From NCBI GenBank assembly GCA_023213315.1, contig JAKCPI010014339.1:1-64000 (forward strand): a DNA stretch of 64,000 nucleotides, written 5' to 3'. Numbering within the stretch: the first letter of the stretch is position 1; each line of letters opens with the position of its first letter. The translations under genes and the position numbers were made by a program. The notes beneath the pieces were generated by a model, which had not been told where the DNA came from, made no database searches, and saw only the letters and a program-made list of their open reading frames with translations. The DNA is from Euborellia annulipes. Taxonomy: Eukaryota > Arthropoda > Insecta > Dermaptera > Anisolabididae. Of the stretch, positions 1 through 11,029 are shown one piece after another.

Positions 1-115
1 TTCTAAATATATGGAAAAATAAGCCATATAAGGTATTTAAAAAATTTTAATATTGATCATATGATATATTATTTTTTATTGCTTTTTATGCAGATTATAA
101 TAAAAATTTCAATAG
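1..115 (+). repeat. Partial extra copy of the foldback arm sequence
   Basis: The first ~115 bases (AAGCCATATAAGG, then TTTTAATATTG, then ATGATATATTATTTTTTATT) repeat in direct orientation the sequence at about 335-440, which belongs to the left arm of the large foldback at 197-1553, and in inverted orientation the sequence at about 1300-1420. It looks like an edge of a second, partly lost copy. It is cut by the window start, so its true extent is unknown. The bases between this copy and 197 are AT-rich with nothing recognised. Confidence 0.55.
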
Positions 116-196
116 CTTGTGTTTATATGGTTTGATTTTTTATTTATTTCATTTCTTAGGAAATTATAAGTTAATTATTAAATATAAAAGGTATTT

Positions 197-1553
197 AATT
201 AAAAAAAAAAAAAAAAGTGCAAGAGATGGATTTGAACTCGCGCAAGTTTGGTTAAGGGAAGATGAAAAAAAAATTTTTCCTGACGATTTATCTGATTCAG
301 CTATCGTTTATTTATCTTTTATAAGAAAAATTAGCCATATAAGAAACATCGAATAAAAGTGGTGTTAAAAAAATTTTAATATTGCACATATGATATATCA
401 TTTTTTACTAGATTTTACGGAGATAAATAATTTATAATCCAAATTTCCATAGGATGCATAGATTTCGAATTATTCAATGGACAAACTTCACATTGTGAAT
501 GCCTTGTTGTAATTAAAGCAAAAACTCTATATAACATATGATACATGCTTTTATATCTTGAATTCCCCCTGATTCCAAATAACTAAACCCCTTTTAATTA
601 TATGATCTAATTTGGGAGTTATTGGCGATCGAAGTTAAGTCTATTTTCAGACTATTTTCGCCCTTAATGACATCAACACTCAATTTTCTATATTATCGAA
701 AAAGCATATTTAGCATTGTCTGATTAAAACCAAATTTTTACCAGAGATTTATAATTAAAAAATGAGTTTTTTTCTAAAGTTTCATTGAGATTGGTAAAGA
801 AATAAATAAAATATTGACTATTTTGTAAATTGAGTTTTAGAATTGGGATCTCAGATTCAAGCCTAGGCCGGGTTCACAGAGCGCTCTCTTTACCCATCCG
901 GGATCCCGAATTCTAAAACTAAATTTACAAAATAGTCAATATTTTATTTATTTCTTTACCAATCTCAATGAAACTTTAGAAAAATACTCATTTATTAATT
1001 ATAAATCTCTGGTAAAAATTTGGTTTTAATCAGACAATGCTAAATATGCTTTTTCGATAATATAGAAAATTGAGTGTTGATGTCATTAAGGGCGAAAATA
1101 GTCTGAAAATAGACTTAACTTTGATCGCCAATAACTCCCAAATTAGATCATATAATTAAAAGGGGTTTAGTTATTTGGAATCAGGGGGAATTCAAGAATT
1201 AATGACATGTATCATATGTTAGATAGAGATTTTGGTTTAATTACATTAAGGCATTCACACTGTGTACGTTTGCCCCTGAATAACTTGAAAACTATGAATG
1301 CAATTGAAATTTTAATTATAAATTATTAATCTGCATAAAAAGTAATAAAAAATGATATATCATATGTGGAATATTAAAATTTTTTTAATACTTCTTTTAT
1401 TTCATGTTTCTTATATGGCTTATATTTCCCTAAAGCAATTAAGTAATTCGTGGCTCAGGTGGTTAATTCGTCCGCAACCAATCTATATTTTTTCATTCTC
1501 ATGCAACCAAACTTCGCGAGTTCAAATCCACCTCCTGCACTTTTTTTTTAAAA
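197..1553. mobile_element. 1.36-kb foldback element with tRNA-like outer ends
   Basis: Two ~650-bp arms (about 197-852 and 899-1553) are inverted copies separated by a ~45-bp spacer. Arm landmarks are GGGGTTTAGTTATTTGGAATC with its inverse near 575-595, and TTTACAAAATAGTCAATATT near 810-840 and 922-945. The outermost part of each arm resembles a tRNA gene: on the right, GTGGCTCAGGTGG (A-box-like, ~1449) and GAGTTCAAATCC (B-box-like, ~1518), mirrored with more decay on the left near 225-245. No ORF of note is present, and no target duplication was identified. I infer a non-autonomous foldback element, or two SINE-like units inserted head to head. Confidence 0.7.
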
Positions 1554-1599
1554 TCATATTATCAATTTTCTTTTATTTTTAATGGTTACTTATAATTTC

Positions 1600-3395
1600 A
1601 TTTATCTCTATAGTAATCTAATATTATTCCTGAATTTATCTATGCTCTATTTTATTTATAATTTTTAAATTGAAATTTTGCAATTTATAATTTTTTTTTT
1701 TTTAATTTTCAAACTAAACTGTCGATCGTGTGCTCGCTTCAATTGTCAGCTATGACATTTGATTAAAAAATCGGGTTGATCTGCAGTTGAGTCGGCGTGT
1801 GCGCACCTTCATTGTACCCAACTAAATAGTTTAGTCGATTTGAAATCGACCTTGTGTGGTCAGCCTAAACCGCCAGGGATCCCGCCAAAATTATACGTTA
1901 ATAATTATTTTTTATTCTAATTAAAAGATATAAGTATGTGTGTATTCAAAGAAAAAAAAAAATATATAAAAACAAATTTATGGCCTAATATCAAAAAATA
2001 TATATTAGAATATTGAAAATTCTAGCTATAAAATGCATATTTTGACCATGAAATGTATAAATAATAAATTTCAAGTCTTTTGAAAGTTTGACACATCTGT
2101 CAGCTCACTAAATGTTTTTGTATTTTAATTATAAAAAAATCTATTAAAGAAACAGAAAAAGTGAATTGTCTATCTTAATCAGGATAAATATTGATTCAAC
2201 TTCTTCTGATTACATATCCTAATTTAGCTTAATTAATTCTATCCAGCCAATTTTGTATGTTTTCATATGCTTTCAAGATTTATTTGAGAAATTTAAAAAA
2301 TAAGCAAGCTAGCAAAAAATGGATTAAAGATCCATAATCCTTGTTAAAACTGCTTCTTTTAGATATATAATAAGTCTATTTTAAGTTTTTTTTTAAATTT
2401 AAAATTTCATATTTTTTAATGTGATAAATAGATATGACATAAATTACTGATTTTTTTTCTCATTTAATTTATCTATCTCATTTAGTTAAATAATATAATA
2501 TTTTAGATAACCATTAAAAGGAAATATTTAATATTTTCCAGGGTTTATTTTCTTTTTTGAAATAGCCTTGCGTATGGATACTAATATGATTGAAATTTGC
2601 TTTCCCGCCTCCCTGGCCATCCATCTTGATATCGTCTGTAATAATTTTATATATAGGCCTATCGATTACATGATTAACAATTGATTGATCTTAACGCTAA
2701 TCATAAATTCATTTAAAATTCTCTTCTGTGTAGTGAACCAGTTTTGATAATACAAAGTGTGTTTGTGTATGTTAAAATCTTTGGAGATTTCTTATTCAGA
2801 GTCAGGAAGACAATAAATAAATTTTTTGGGCTTCATTGAATTCTTATTGATCTCTTTCCCATGAAACTGTTATTTCAAGAATAATAACCCCAGGCCGTTA
2901 AGGATTATCTCAATCTTGGCTCAACTCGAAGATTATCAATTGTCACAAGTCAGGATGTCTTTCCAAATGTCTTGCATGCTGATAGTATATATTCTCTGAA
3001 ACTTTAATCAAGAACATGAAGAATAATGAATTTTCTCAAAACTTTAAGGTATATATCTTTTCTGAATTTATTTGTATGTTTATTTAATCATTGCACCGAT
3101 GGTTCTTTATTAAGTTTATTAGTTATTTATTAATGACTCAGACATTTAAGCAGAGTATTTTCTATAATTTGTTCCATTTTTATTTAATATTTCATTTTTT
3201 AAAATAATTTTCCTTCTTATAAGATGATCAAAGACGATATTTTATCATGAATCTTAAAAATAAAAAAGGTCAATCATTTAAAAAAAAAAAAGCTTATCTA
3301 ATTGACTTTTTCTTTATCTAGGTATCACCACAAATGCATGCTTCATTAAAAAACATTTTCTACCCTACTAGGCCTACTTGGAAAAAAATATTTTT
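1600..3395. other. AT-rich upstream sequence, nothing recognised
   Basis: I see no ORF with coding character, no tRNA-like motif and no clear inverted repeat here. A slightly GC-richer patch at 1720-1880 could not be assigned. Confidence 0.4.
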
Positions 3396-3399
3396 TTTT

Positions 3400-3523
3400 A
3401 CGCCGGCCATTTACGATCGCTCCATCCGTCCAAATGGAGCGATGTCACTCCAAAAAATGACCGTGAGTGGGGAAAAACAAATGGATGACATCCATTTGGA
3501 GCGATCGTGAATGGCCGGCTTTA
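3400..3523. repeat. Short palindromic MITE-like element
   Basis: The ends are inverted: GCCGGCCATTTACGATCGCT at ~3402 and its complement AGCGATCGTGAATGGCCGGC at ~3501. The inner arm segments (CCAAATGG... and CCATTTGG...) also pair. The whole unit is ~124 bp and can fold into one hairpin. It is non-coding, and its family is unknown. Confidence 0.6.
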
Positions 3524-3940
3524 GTGTTTCAATTCAATTGATTTGGCAAAGAAGAACAGTCACTGTGATATTTATATCGCCTGCTGAGTGGCGAAAGTCA
3601 GAAATTCAACAATTCGAGATAAATGGTAGGGCTATTATTCATTGCAATTAGCAAGTTTTGGAAATGACTTCATGATAGTCGCCAACTTTATGTTAGCAAG
3701 CAAGTAGTTTTTGGAACAGTATTTGTTTGTTTGCAACAAGAGAGGTATGAAATGCAACTAGGCCCGGTTTGAATTTGTACTCGATTTTCGATTTTGTTTT
3801 AAATAGGATATAGAAACTTTTTTCACTGGAAAACTAATTATTTTTCAACTATTCAAATTTTGTCATTTAGGCACTTTCGGAAATGGGCGACTCATATTCA
3901 AAAATTGTCAGCAGCACTCATGTTTTTTTTTTTTTTTTTT

Positions 3941-4212
3941 TGTAAAAAAAACATTCACACTTTTTTCTCATTCACACTCCACTCACACACCACACACATT
4001 CACTCAGTCTTTTCTGCAACTTAGGCCATTTAAGACTTTAGACGATAACCGTTGTAAGTATAATATATATATTGGGGGTTCAGGCATTTCTATTTAAGCC
4101 ATCTGGTATCCAAATAGCTTAAATAAAATCATCGGACAGCCTGGGTCCGAACCCGCGACGTTTGGTATAGGACGTAGGCACGCCCGCTACCTACTACGCC
4201 AAACTCGGGGGC
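3941..4212 (-). mobile_element. tRNA-derived SINE, near full length
   Basis: Read on the minus strand, the element starts with a tRNA-like head containing an A box (TGGCGTAGTAGG) and a B box (GGGTTCGGACC). The body contains ATTTAAGC...TTTGGATACC and AACGGTTATCG...AAGTCTTA...GGCCTAAG, and the tail is a GTGTGAGTGTGA-type repeat running into an A-rich end (the T-run at 3923-3942 on the + strand). The same structure recurs at 11030, 42857, 46228, 47861 and 63466. Transcription would be by RNA polymerase III from the internal boxes. Confidence 0.8.
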
Positions 4213-4318
4213 GTTTTTTATGTTTATTTAAGCAAGGAGGTTTACTAGACCTTCAAGAAAATTAACAATATACAAATATAGTTGTTTTCTTTTATTTTCT
4301 CTTTTCGGCTGCTAAGCA

Positions 4319-4527
4319 CAGTGAGGGCCAATATTAAGTCCCATCCATGCGTTTTCTACTTGAGATTATTTCATTGTTTTTATAAAAGAAAATGAAAATT
4401 TTTATTGGAAATTTTCTAGGTTTGAACCATGAAAGTTTCCATTAAAAATATATATATTTTTTTTAAAAACAATGGAATAATCACATGTAGAAAACTCATG
4501 GGTGGGACTTTATATTGTCCCTCACTG
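4319..4527. mobile_element. Palindromic Tc1/mariner-type MITE, family A, copy 1
   Basis: The ends are CAGTGAGGG...CCCTCACTG with long terminal inverted repeats (TTCTACTTG.GATTATTTCATTG). TA follows on the right, while the left flank reads CA, probably a mutated TA target site. Further copies are at 9996-10205 and 37048-37251. CAGT...ACTG termini at TA sites are typical of Tc1/mariner non-autonomous elements. Confidence 0.75.
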
Positions 4528-4529
4528 TA

Positions 4530-5460
4530 CATTTAAGCTCAATTATATATTCAAATTAAAATTGAAAAGTAGCTGTGACCCGCCGTTTTTTAAGTCCATT
4601 TATTAAACATTGTACATTATTATTTCAGCAAGAGAAACATCATTTGTGGCTCATACTCTCAAATGAGGACAGAGGAGCCTGCGTAGAGAACCACCCGTCA
4701 TGTTCTATACTTCAGAAAACCTTTTACCAATTAGATCCACTTCTGAAGAAAACATTTGATCGCATTTGGGACATGGTTAATAGCAAAGGATAATGAGAAT
4801 CTCCATGGGACTAACATCTCCATCTTTCAACAACTGGAAACTTAAACGACAGAACACATTCGATATTTTGGCTAACCTTATTCTGAGAGTATGGATCGAT
4901 ATTTGATGGTCTACAAAGTAAAAAATTCTCCAGATAAAAACTCAAATTGCTTTCAGACTAAAAGCTTGTCGAAAAATTTGGAATGGTTTGAGGTCAGTAG
5001 TCTGGAAATACTTTTTTCAACTAAAATATTGGAAAATAACATAAAATTTATATTTTGTTTCAGGGTTTTGAAAAATATGTCCTGTATCTTTAAATATGAA
5101 TGGCAACTCCAAATCTTAGGAATAATCAAACATCGAGGAAGAAGACGAAGGCAACTGTACTTTAAAACTGCTGGAATTCTTTTCATCCATACATCAGGCA
5201 AGTTTTAATATTTTATCGGATTTGAGGAGAAACTAAATTATTGTTTCTCATAAGTGACCGGGGATAGAAATTTGCCAGCCTTTGATGTTTCAATTTTACA
5301 TTATTTTATTTGCTGATATTTTGACCTGCCTGAAATATCTGCAACAGTATAAGATAAGATTGAACCATCAGAGACTGATATTTTTTATCTTCTATTATTC
5401 CTCATATAAAATAATCAACAATACTTTCCAAATAACATTATTATTACTCTATATATGTTT
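4530..5460. other. Upstream sequence without a supported gene
   Basis: Short open frames occur near 4619-4793 and 4891-5208 (+), but they have no recognisable domain and no repeat match in the window. Bases 4600-4790 are somewhat less AT-rich and start after a TTTCAG. I cannot exclude a decayed exon or retroelement fragment. Confidence 0.3.
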
Positions 5461-5461
5461 A

Positions 5462-6062
5462 TATATATAGAGAGAAAGTATTGGAATCATGTCAAAAATT
5501 CAATGTCGAGATTTTGACGGATATAAACGTTTTGAGGTCCCCTGAATCCAAAAACGTGTTTTTCGCGACATGGTCTGTCTGTGTGTCTATGAACAAAATA
5601 TCTCAAGAACGAAAAGAGCTAGGAAGTTGAAATTTTATATTTAAGTAAGGCACTTCCATGGGACGTGAGACGAAGCCTTTGAACAAAATCGACCAAAGAA
5701 TACTAGTACTTTACTGATGCAATTTTTCAGTTTTTTTGATTATCTCAAAATTCGCTGCAACGATTCTGATTAAAATTCAAAAATCAATTACTTTTAGATG
5801 CTCTTTTAAATGTATATTCTCATTTTGCCATTAAAATCTTCTGAAGACCACTTTACTCTTGTACTTCATAGGAAGATAGGAAATGGTTGCGTTGGTGGTA
5901 ACAAAATATAAATCTTTTCTCATACTTATAAATTTTACATCTTGAAATTCGAATGTACCATACTGTCGGAATCTAAATATATCTAGTCACAAAAAAAAAT
6001 CTTGTGTGACAAGCACAGAACATAACTTTCGACTACCGAAGGTCTTCTATGCTCGGGAGGAT
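5462..6062 (+). repeat. Dispersed 600-bp repeat R1, copy a
   Basis: This shares an ordered series of blocks with copies at 15484-16749 (-), 28770-29335 (+) and 30231-30858 (-). The blocks are GAGAAAGTATTGGA, a GAGATTTTGA block, GAGGTCCCCTGA, a GACATGGTCTGTCTGT block, AAATATCTCAAGAACG, the palindrome AGTACTAGTACT-like core, AAATCAATTA, and a terminal hairpin beginning ATCTTGTGTGACAAG. There is no ORF. The class is unknown. Confidence 0.75.
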
Positions 6063-6284
6063 GTCCTAGTTTGAGGAGGGACTCCCTCAGCACCGACTCC
6101 TTTCGAAGGATGATACATCACTAAGAGAGAATCTTCTTTATGTCCCTTCCACAGGACGCAACTCCCTCTCCTCGTAGAGTTGCCTGGGGGCCATTGTGAT
6201 GAGATCCAATATTCCAATCCAGCTCCTGCTTGAGGATTTGTTTACATTAAATAAATATTTTTATTTAATGAAAAAATTCCGAAC

Positions 6285-6358
6285 GCCCAAGATTTGAACA
6301 GGGAACTTCTTTATATAAGCCATCACCCTAGCCCGTTTTACCAGCGAGCCCCCTTAAA
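6285..6358 (-). repeat. tRNA-like SINE head fragment
   Basis: On the minus strand, TCGCTGGTAAAACGGG resembles an A-box region and CTGTTCAAATCTTGGG a B-box region, ~45 bases apart, in the layout of a tRNA-derived SINE head. It does not have the body seen in the main SINE family here. It could be a decayed tRNA pseudogene. Confidence 0.4.
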
Positions 6359-6837
6359 TTTTTATTTAAATTAAATAATAGCTAATATGATATGAATATT
6401 TTATCGCACAGATTAGAAAGCAAATCACTGACTCTTCATGAAACTAGATCACCACCTATACTATGAAATAATAATTTTATATATCCCAATTTATTAAAAA
6501 TAACAGTTATCGCCAAATAAATCAAATAGCACGACAAGAAGAAGATAAAGAACTATTTCATCTCATTGAAAAATAATTTATATGCCTATATAATTATTAT
6601 ATATATATATTGCAGATAATACCGCATCAAGAAAAAAATATCATCAGTAGAAAGAAACTATTTCATATAGATTGTACTTAGGAAGATATTTTTAATACAA
6701 ATAAGAATATGTTATATGGAGAGACCGTTTGATTTACTGGGGATGCATGCAAGCGTGACGTAACGGGGCGTCCGCAAACGGAGGGTGTTTTCGATCAATC
6801 GGAGTGGCGGCGTCGGCGGCTTCCGATATCGACTCTC

Positions 6838-6874
6838 TATATACGCATGCGTGGCGCCGGCACAGCTCAGTCAG
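6838..6874 (+). promoter_or_regulatory. Predicted core promoter of the Na+/H+ exchanger gene
   Basis: TATATA starts at 6838 and an arthropod-type initiator TCAGTC lies at 6867-6872. The initiator A at 6869 is the predicted start site, so the first T of the TATA box is at -31, the canonical spacing. The surrounding 6730-7260 is markedly GC-rich compared with the AT-rich flanks. It would give a 5'UTR of about 170 nt before the ATG at 7039. No transcript data are available, so this is a prediction from motif spacing. Confidence 0.65.
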
Positions 6875-6952
6875 CTGGCGGCGGGCAACCCGTCTATCTG
6901 TAGTCGTGCGTGTGCCGGCACCCCGAGCTGACACACAGTTCATACGTGTGCC

Positions 6953-7036
6953 ATGCTGGAGTCTAACGCCGTTGTCGTGGTCGTCTCCGTCGTCGACGAC
7001 TCACTTCAATCTCACGAACCGTCCAAGTGCTGGTAG
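6953..7036 (+). CDS. Upstream ORF in the 5'UTR of the exchanger mRNA
   Basis: An ATG at 6953, with a purine at -3, opens a 27-codon frame ending in TAG at 7034-7036, just 2 nt before the main ATG at 7039. The peptide is valine-rich in the middle and resembles nothing known to me. Its role, if any, would be translational: after terminating there a ribosome would need to reinitiate almost at once or scan past the upstream ATG. It is real only if transcription starts near 6869. Confidence 0.5.
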   Translation: MLESNAVVVVVSVVDDSLQSHEPSKCW

Positions 7037-7038
7037 TA

Positions 7039-7396
7039 ATGGCGCCGACGTCATCGTCGTTGTCCTGGTGGTGTTGGCGATTCCTCCTTACGCTCTTACT
7101 CTTGTTGTTGATCGGACGACAAGATGTAAGAGCTCAGGCGGCCGCCTGGTCGGTACGCTCGGTCGACGGCGGGATTAGTCTTGATGAGACGTCCCAAGCA
7201 CCAACGGAAATGTCCCCGGCGATGGCCAGCACCCACGATGGTCTGTCCTCTTTACCCCATACCGAATCTATGCAGGCTGTTGAGCTCGATCACGTCGTTA
7301 CCAAAAATTATGCTGTCATCTCAGTCGAATTTGCTCGTGTCGAGACACCCTTCATTATCGGCCTTTGGATCTTCTTCGCCAGTATCGCCAAAATCG
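7039..7396 (+). CDS. Nhe: Na+/H+ exchanger (SLC9A family), coding exon 1
   Basis: This encodes residues 1-119 plus one base of codon 120. The first ATG in this frame is 7039 (G at -3, G at +4), with an in-frame stop upstream at 6964. Residues ~13-25 form a hydrophobic leucine-rich core followed by DVRA|QA, a good signal peptide. A Ser/Thr-rich extracellular segment follows. From ~89 the sequence matches plasma-membrane NHEs (VISVEFARVETPF, then the first conserved membrane helix ending ASIAKIG). The exon ends G|GTCAGT (phase 1). These proteins exchange extracellular Na+ for cytosolic H+ to control pH and salt transport. The motifs resemble the NHE2/NHE3 branch more than the organellar NHE6-9 branch; that placement is my inference. 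Confidence 0.93.
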
Positions 7397-7599
7397 GTCA
7401 GTGATTTGATAAAATAATCTGAATATTTCTATTTAGTTCTACCACTATTGATTAAAAATTAAAATTAAATTCTTTCAAGGAAACTCTTTGAAAAATTTAT
7501 CAAATTATAAACAGACAACAATCGAATTTTTGTTAACTTTAGGATCTGTTTTAATCAATGGTTACCCAATGTTCAAGTTAGATTTTTTTTAAAACCCTT

Positions 7600-7790
7600 T
7601 TCGGCTATTAAAACCATTTATTATATAAATTGTATAATACATTATATCGATAGCTACCAGGAGACGTTCCACACGCTGATTGCTCGAGGTCACCAAACCC
7701 GAGCTTTTGCCGCGCTTGACATTGCTTAACTGCAACGATTGTGGTGACTGTTGCTCTTCTCCGTTGCCAGGCCCCCCGGCCAAGTTAGAT
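7600..7790. repeat. GC-rich dispersed repeat, copy 1
   Basis: This shares ATCGATRGCYWCCRGG, an ACGTTC block, CATTGCTT, and a TGTTG..CTTCT..TTGCC run followed by a CCCCCCGGC-like end with 9200-9412. The CACGCTGATTGCT block recurs at ~52530. Its base composition is unlike the surrounding AT-rich intron. There is no intact ORF and the family is unknown; it could be a decayed coding part of a retroelement. Confidence 0.5.
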
Positions 7791-8336
7791 TTATAAAACA
7801 CTATTATAAATACATTTTTCTCAGTTTATATGTTTTTGATAAATGTACTCACCACATGAGAGTAAATAGAGAAAAAAAAATATATTTAAAAACATTTTGT
7901 ATAAGTTAATCAGATGTGAAAATTAATTGTTATAATGTTTTGCGATATCTTACATTTTTGAAAATACCAGACGGCAGGAATTTATCTTTCTATTGGCGTT
8001 TCGGTCATTTGACGCTTTTCTGTTCTGCTTCTTGGATTCGTTATAGATTATATATTGTATCATAATCAGAGAAAAAAACAGCATTAATATTATATATAAC
8101 TAATACTGCTGAAAGGATGCTCCTAACACTTGCAAACAGTCGAAGTCAATGAAAATTTTTACTTTAATAATAATGGAAAAATGTTATATAACCGACGACA
8201 CAATTTTAAAAAGAAAAATCAATTTATGGCTAAGCTAAAAGTCATTGGATTTGTTTTATGTTTAAATCATAGAGCTACTTGAAATTGACTAAAATCAACT
8301 AACGATATTCAGTATAGTATGTTGAATTTGTTATTT

Positions 8337-8447
8337 TAGAATTTACTATCTATTGGCGGCTTTTCTTGCTCCGGTCAATCCATCACGATGTTTTTTTAAA
8401 TATAATTTATCTCCTTTTTCGGCTGCTGGGACTTTACAATATACTTT

Positions 8448-8478
<31 letters not shown>
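8337..8478 (+). repeat. MITE-like unit ending in a TA microsatellite, copy 1
   Basis: The unit runs from ATTTACTATCTATTGGCGGC through TCCGGTCAATCCATCACGAT and TTTTTTTAAATATAATTTAT to TTTTTCGGCTGCTGGGACTT, then a (TA)n tract at ~8454-8478. The same unit occurs in + orientation at 8976-9046 and in - orientation at 9082-9170. Confidence 0.55.
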
Positions 8479-8947
8479 TTTGTGCCTTAAGATTGTCAAG
8501 CTTGGGACACTTTATCTTCTTGCCAAACTGGAGTATCGCACGGATGTGCATCTTAACTTAAGAAGAAGGAACACTATCTCTATACAGAAACACCGGGGTG
8601 AAAAATTTAAGTTTATAGCGCGGCCAGGTGTCTGAACTCGTCTGGCAGATTTTGATTTCACCGTCTCCTACAATGTCTTCAAGAAAAATTACAAGGCATA
8701 TCTCCTCAACAAGTCATAAGCAGCTCAATAATTTATTTTTATATTCCCCCCTCCCCTTCCCTTTTTATATATGTAATAAATTATTATCCAAATTGTCGCC
8801 TCATCAGTTTCCGAAATAAGGAAAATTGCTTCAAAGGGCCTTTGTACCTCCAACTTTTATAAACAAAACAATTGTGAAATGGAAGAAAAAATAAAAATAA
8901 ATATGTGAAATGTATTTTGGAGAACATAAACAAATATTATATATATG

Positions 8948-9170
8948 TTAAGTCCCAGCAGCCAAAAATGGGATTTACTATCTACTGGAGGCTTTTGTTC
9001 CTCCGGTCAATTCATCCCCATGTTTTTTTAAATATAATTTAATAATTTAATTATTTTATATATATATATATATATATAAAGTCCCAGCAACCGAAAAAGG
9101 GGATAACTTATATTTAAAAAAGCATCATGATGGACTGGAGGAACAAAAGCCGCCAGAGATAGTAAATCCT
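8948..9170. repeat. Inverted pair of the same TA-linked repeat unit
   Basis: GTCCCAGCAGCC at ~8953 and GTCCCAGCAACC at ~9082 flank a + unit and precede a - unit of the repeat described at 8337, separated by (TA)n at ~9059-9079. Shared landmarks are the GGCTTTTGTTCCTCC block (inverted as GGAGGAACAAAAGCC at ~9138) and the run TTTTTTTAAATATAA. The unit looks like a foldback whose tips are TA repeats. Confidence 0.55.
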
Positions 9171-9171
9171 A

Positions 9172-9412
9172 AATGTATAATAATAAAATAATATATGAGA
9201 AGAAAAATACTTTTTATCGATGGCCTCCGGGGAACGTTCAACAACATTCTTCATCTAGGCGACCCATCCAGATGTTCAGCGCTGCTTGGCATTGCTTGTT
9301 GACAATGATCTTGGTCGCTGTTGTCCTTTCTTCTTGCCCGACCCGCCGGCAATCTCGAGATTTAGCGCGTCGCATTGCTTGTTTCTGTTGTTCTTCTTTG
9401 CCTGTCGGCTAG
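9172..9412. repeat. GC-rich dispersed repeat, copy 2
   Basis: This is related to 7600-7790 (ATCGATGGCCTCCGGGGAACGT, then TTGGCATTGCTTG and GGTCGCTGTTG). A short open frame runs through it on the + strand but has no family signature and is not kept in copy 1, so I do not call it a gene. Confidence 0.5.
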
Positions 9413-9807
9413 TATTATTAATAAATAAAAGTACTGTACATTTTTTTGTTTAGATATGATCTAAATACAACTATTTCGATCTTGACCTGTATTATCTTCT
9501 TGGGCGTTTGTTACCCGTTCAAATTGATTATCTTCCTATCAATTGAAATAAATAGGGATGGTCTCAGATGCCGAAAAAGATTATAAACAAATTAAAAAAA
9601 ATATTTCAATTCCACCGGTCTTGGACCTTATGTAACCAGTTGCCAAAAAAATTTCATTCTTTGATCTCCTTTAGATCAAAATCACAAAGTTTTTTTTATA
9701 TCTAGAGATCTACACTTGAGATTATAAATCTTTAGATATTCAGGCGCGTTTTCTCTGAGGTAATATGCACGCCTTGATGCCTATCCTGTTTGCTAATTTG
9801 TGTTGTA

Positions 9808-9993
9808 CAGTGGGTGCCACAAGTGCCTGATCTGATCGAGAATGGAGCCATGAACTCAGTCAACCAAATCAATATTTTAAAATAAATTTATCTTTAATGC
9901 AAATGAAGGGGAAAAGCTACTTTTAAGGTAACGCTTCATAAAGCTAAGCATTTTGGTTGCCTAAGCTCAAAACTCCACTTGTGGCGCCCACTG
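9808..9993. mobile_element. Tc1/mariner-type MITE, family B
   Basis: The ends CAGTGGGTGCCACAAGTG and CACTTGTGGCGCCCACTG are inverted and sit between TA dinucleotides at 9806-9807 and 9994-9995. The right-hand TA is shared with the family A element that follows directly. Confidence 0.75.
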
Positions 9994-9995
9994 TA

Positions 9996-10205
9996 CAGTG
10001 AGGGACAATATTAAGTCCCACCCATGCGTTTTATACTTGTGATTATTTCATTGTTTTTATAAAAGAAAATGAAAATCTTTATTGGAAATTTTCTAGGTTT
10101 GAACCATGAAAGTTTCCATTAAAAAATATGTAATATTTTTTTAAAAACAATGAAATAATCACAAGTAGAAAATGCATGGGCGGGACTTAATATTGTCCCT
10201 CACGG
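9996..10205. mobile_element. Tc1/mariner-type MITE, family A, copy 2
   Basis: The termini are CAGTGAGGGACAATATTAAG and the inverse CTTAATATTGTCCCTCACGG, flanked by TA at 9994-9995 and 10206-10207. It can form one long hairpin. It is close in sequence to the copies at 4319-4527 and 37048-37251. Confidence 0.8.
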
Positions 10206-11029
10206 TACATCAAAATGGCTTAAACCACACATTATTTGTCGACTGTTACCTTAGTTGAAATACTTTTTCTAGCCTAGGTTTATGCTTTTAGAGGCTTTTC
10301 CTAAAAAAAAAAACAAACTTTATGAACCAACCAAAATCATGTTTAGAGACTTCTCAAGCATGATCCAGAAAAAAATTATCTAGAATTTTCTTATCTTTTT
10401 AGTTAGGTCAAGGTTAATTATGTTCTAGACTAGTCATAATAGTTTATTTAAATATTTTTTTCTCATTTCTCCATTATCTTGTTTAGATTAGAATCTTTGA
10501 CTTTATTTAATCAAAAAAAAAAAAAAAAAAAGATTTATTATTTGTTGAATTTAAACTGTGAATTATTTATAATCTTTTTTCTCAAATCAGTGTGTTAATG
10601 GAAAATTTAATGCTTATATTACCTGTAAGATTAGGCATAGGCGTGTTTTATATATATATATATATGTTATTAGTATTTCGTAGAGCGGCGCGGCACTCAG
10701 GAACAGATTATTTTTTGTGTGCACATAGTCTACATAATATTTTTAAAAAGTTTTTAGTTAGCTAGTTATCAAATACTTACATTTAAAATATTTTCATCCT
10801 CATATATTCGACTCTGATATTAGAGTTGAATAGAGTATATTTGAATAATTTCAAACTTCTTGATTAATTACTTTAAAAAAATATTTGATTTTATGTAATA
10901 AATATATGCGAAATATCTCATGTTCTCTTATGCAAATTTATAAAATAGCATGATTAAATATGAGAACAGTACAATAAATGGAAATTTACGGGAATAACAT
11001 AAAACGTAATTTTTTTTTTCTCAAAACAA

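Noticed and set aside
4575..4793. Open frame preceded by a splice-acceptor-like TTTCAG
   Set aside because: No ATG at the start and no recognisable domain; too weak to call an exon.
6734..6943. Open frame on the minus strand over the promoter
   Set aside because: Arginine-rich low-complexity product caused by high GC; no supporting motif.
6804..7178. Long open frame overlapping exon 1 in another frame
   Set aside because: It has no ATG at the start, no family signature, and is a by-product of the GC-rich 5'UTR and exon 1 sequence.
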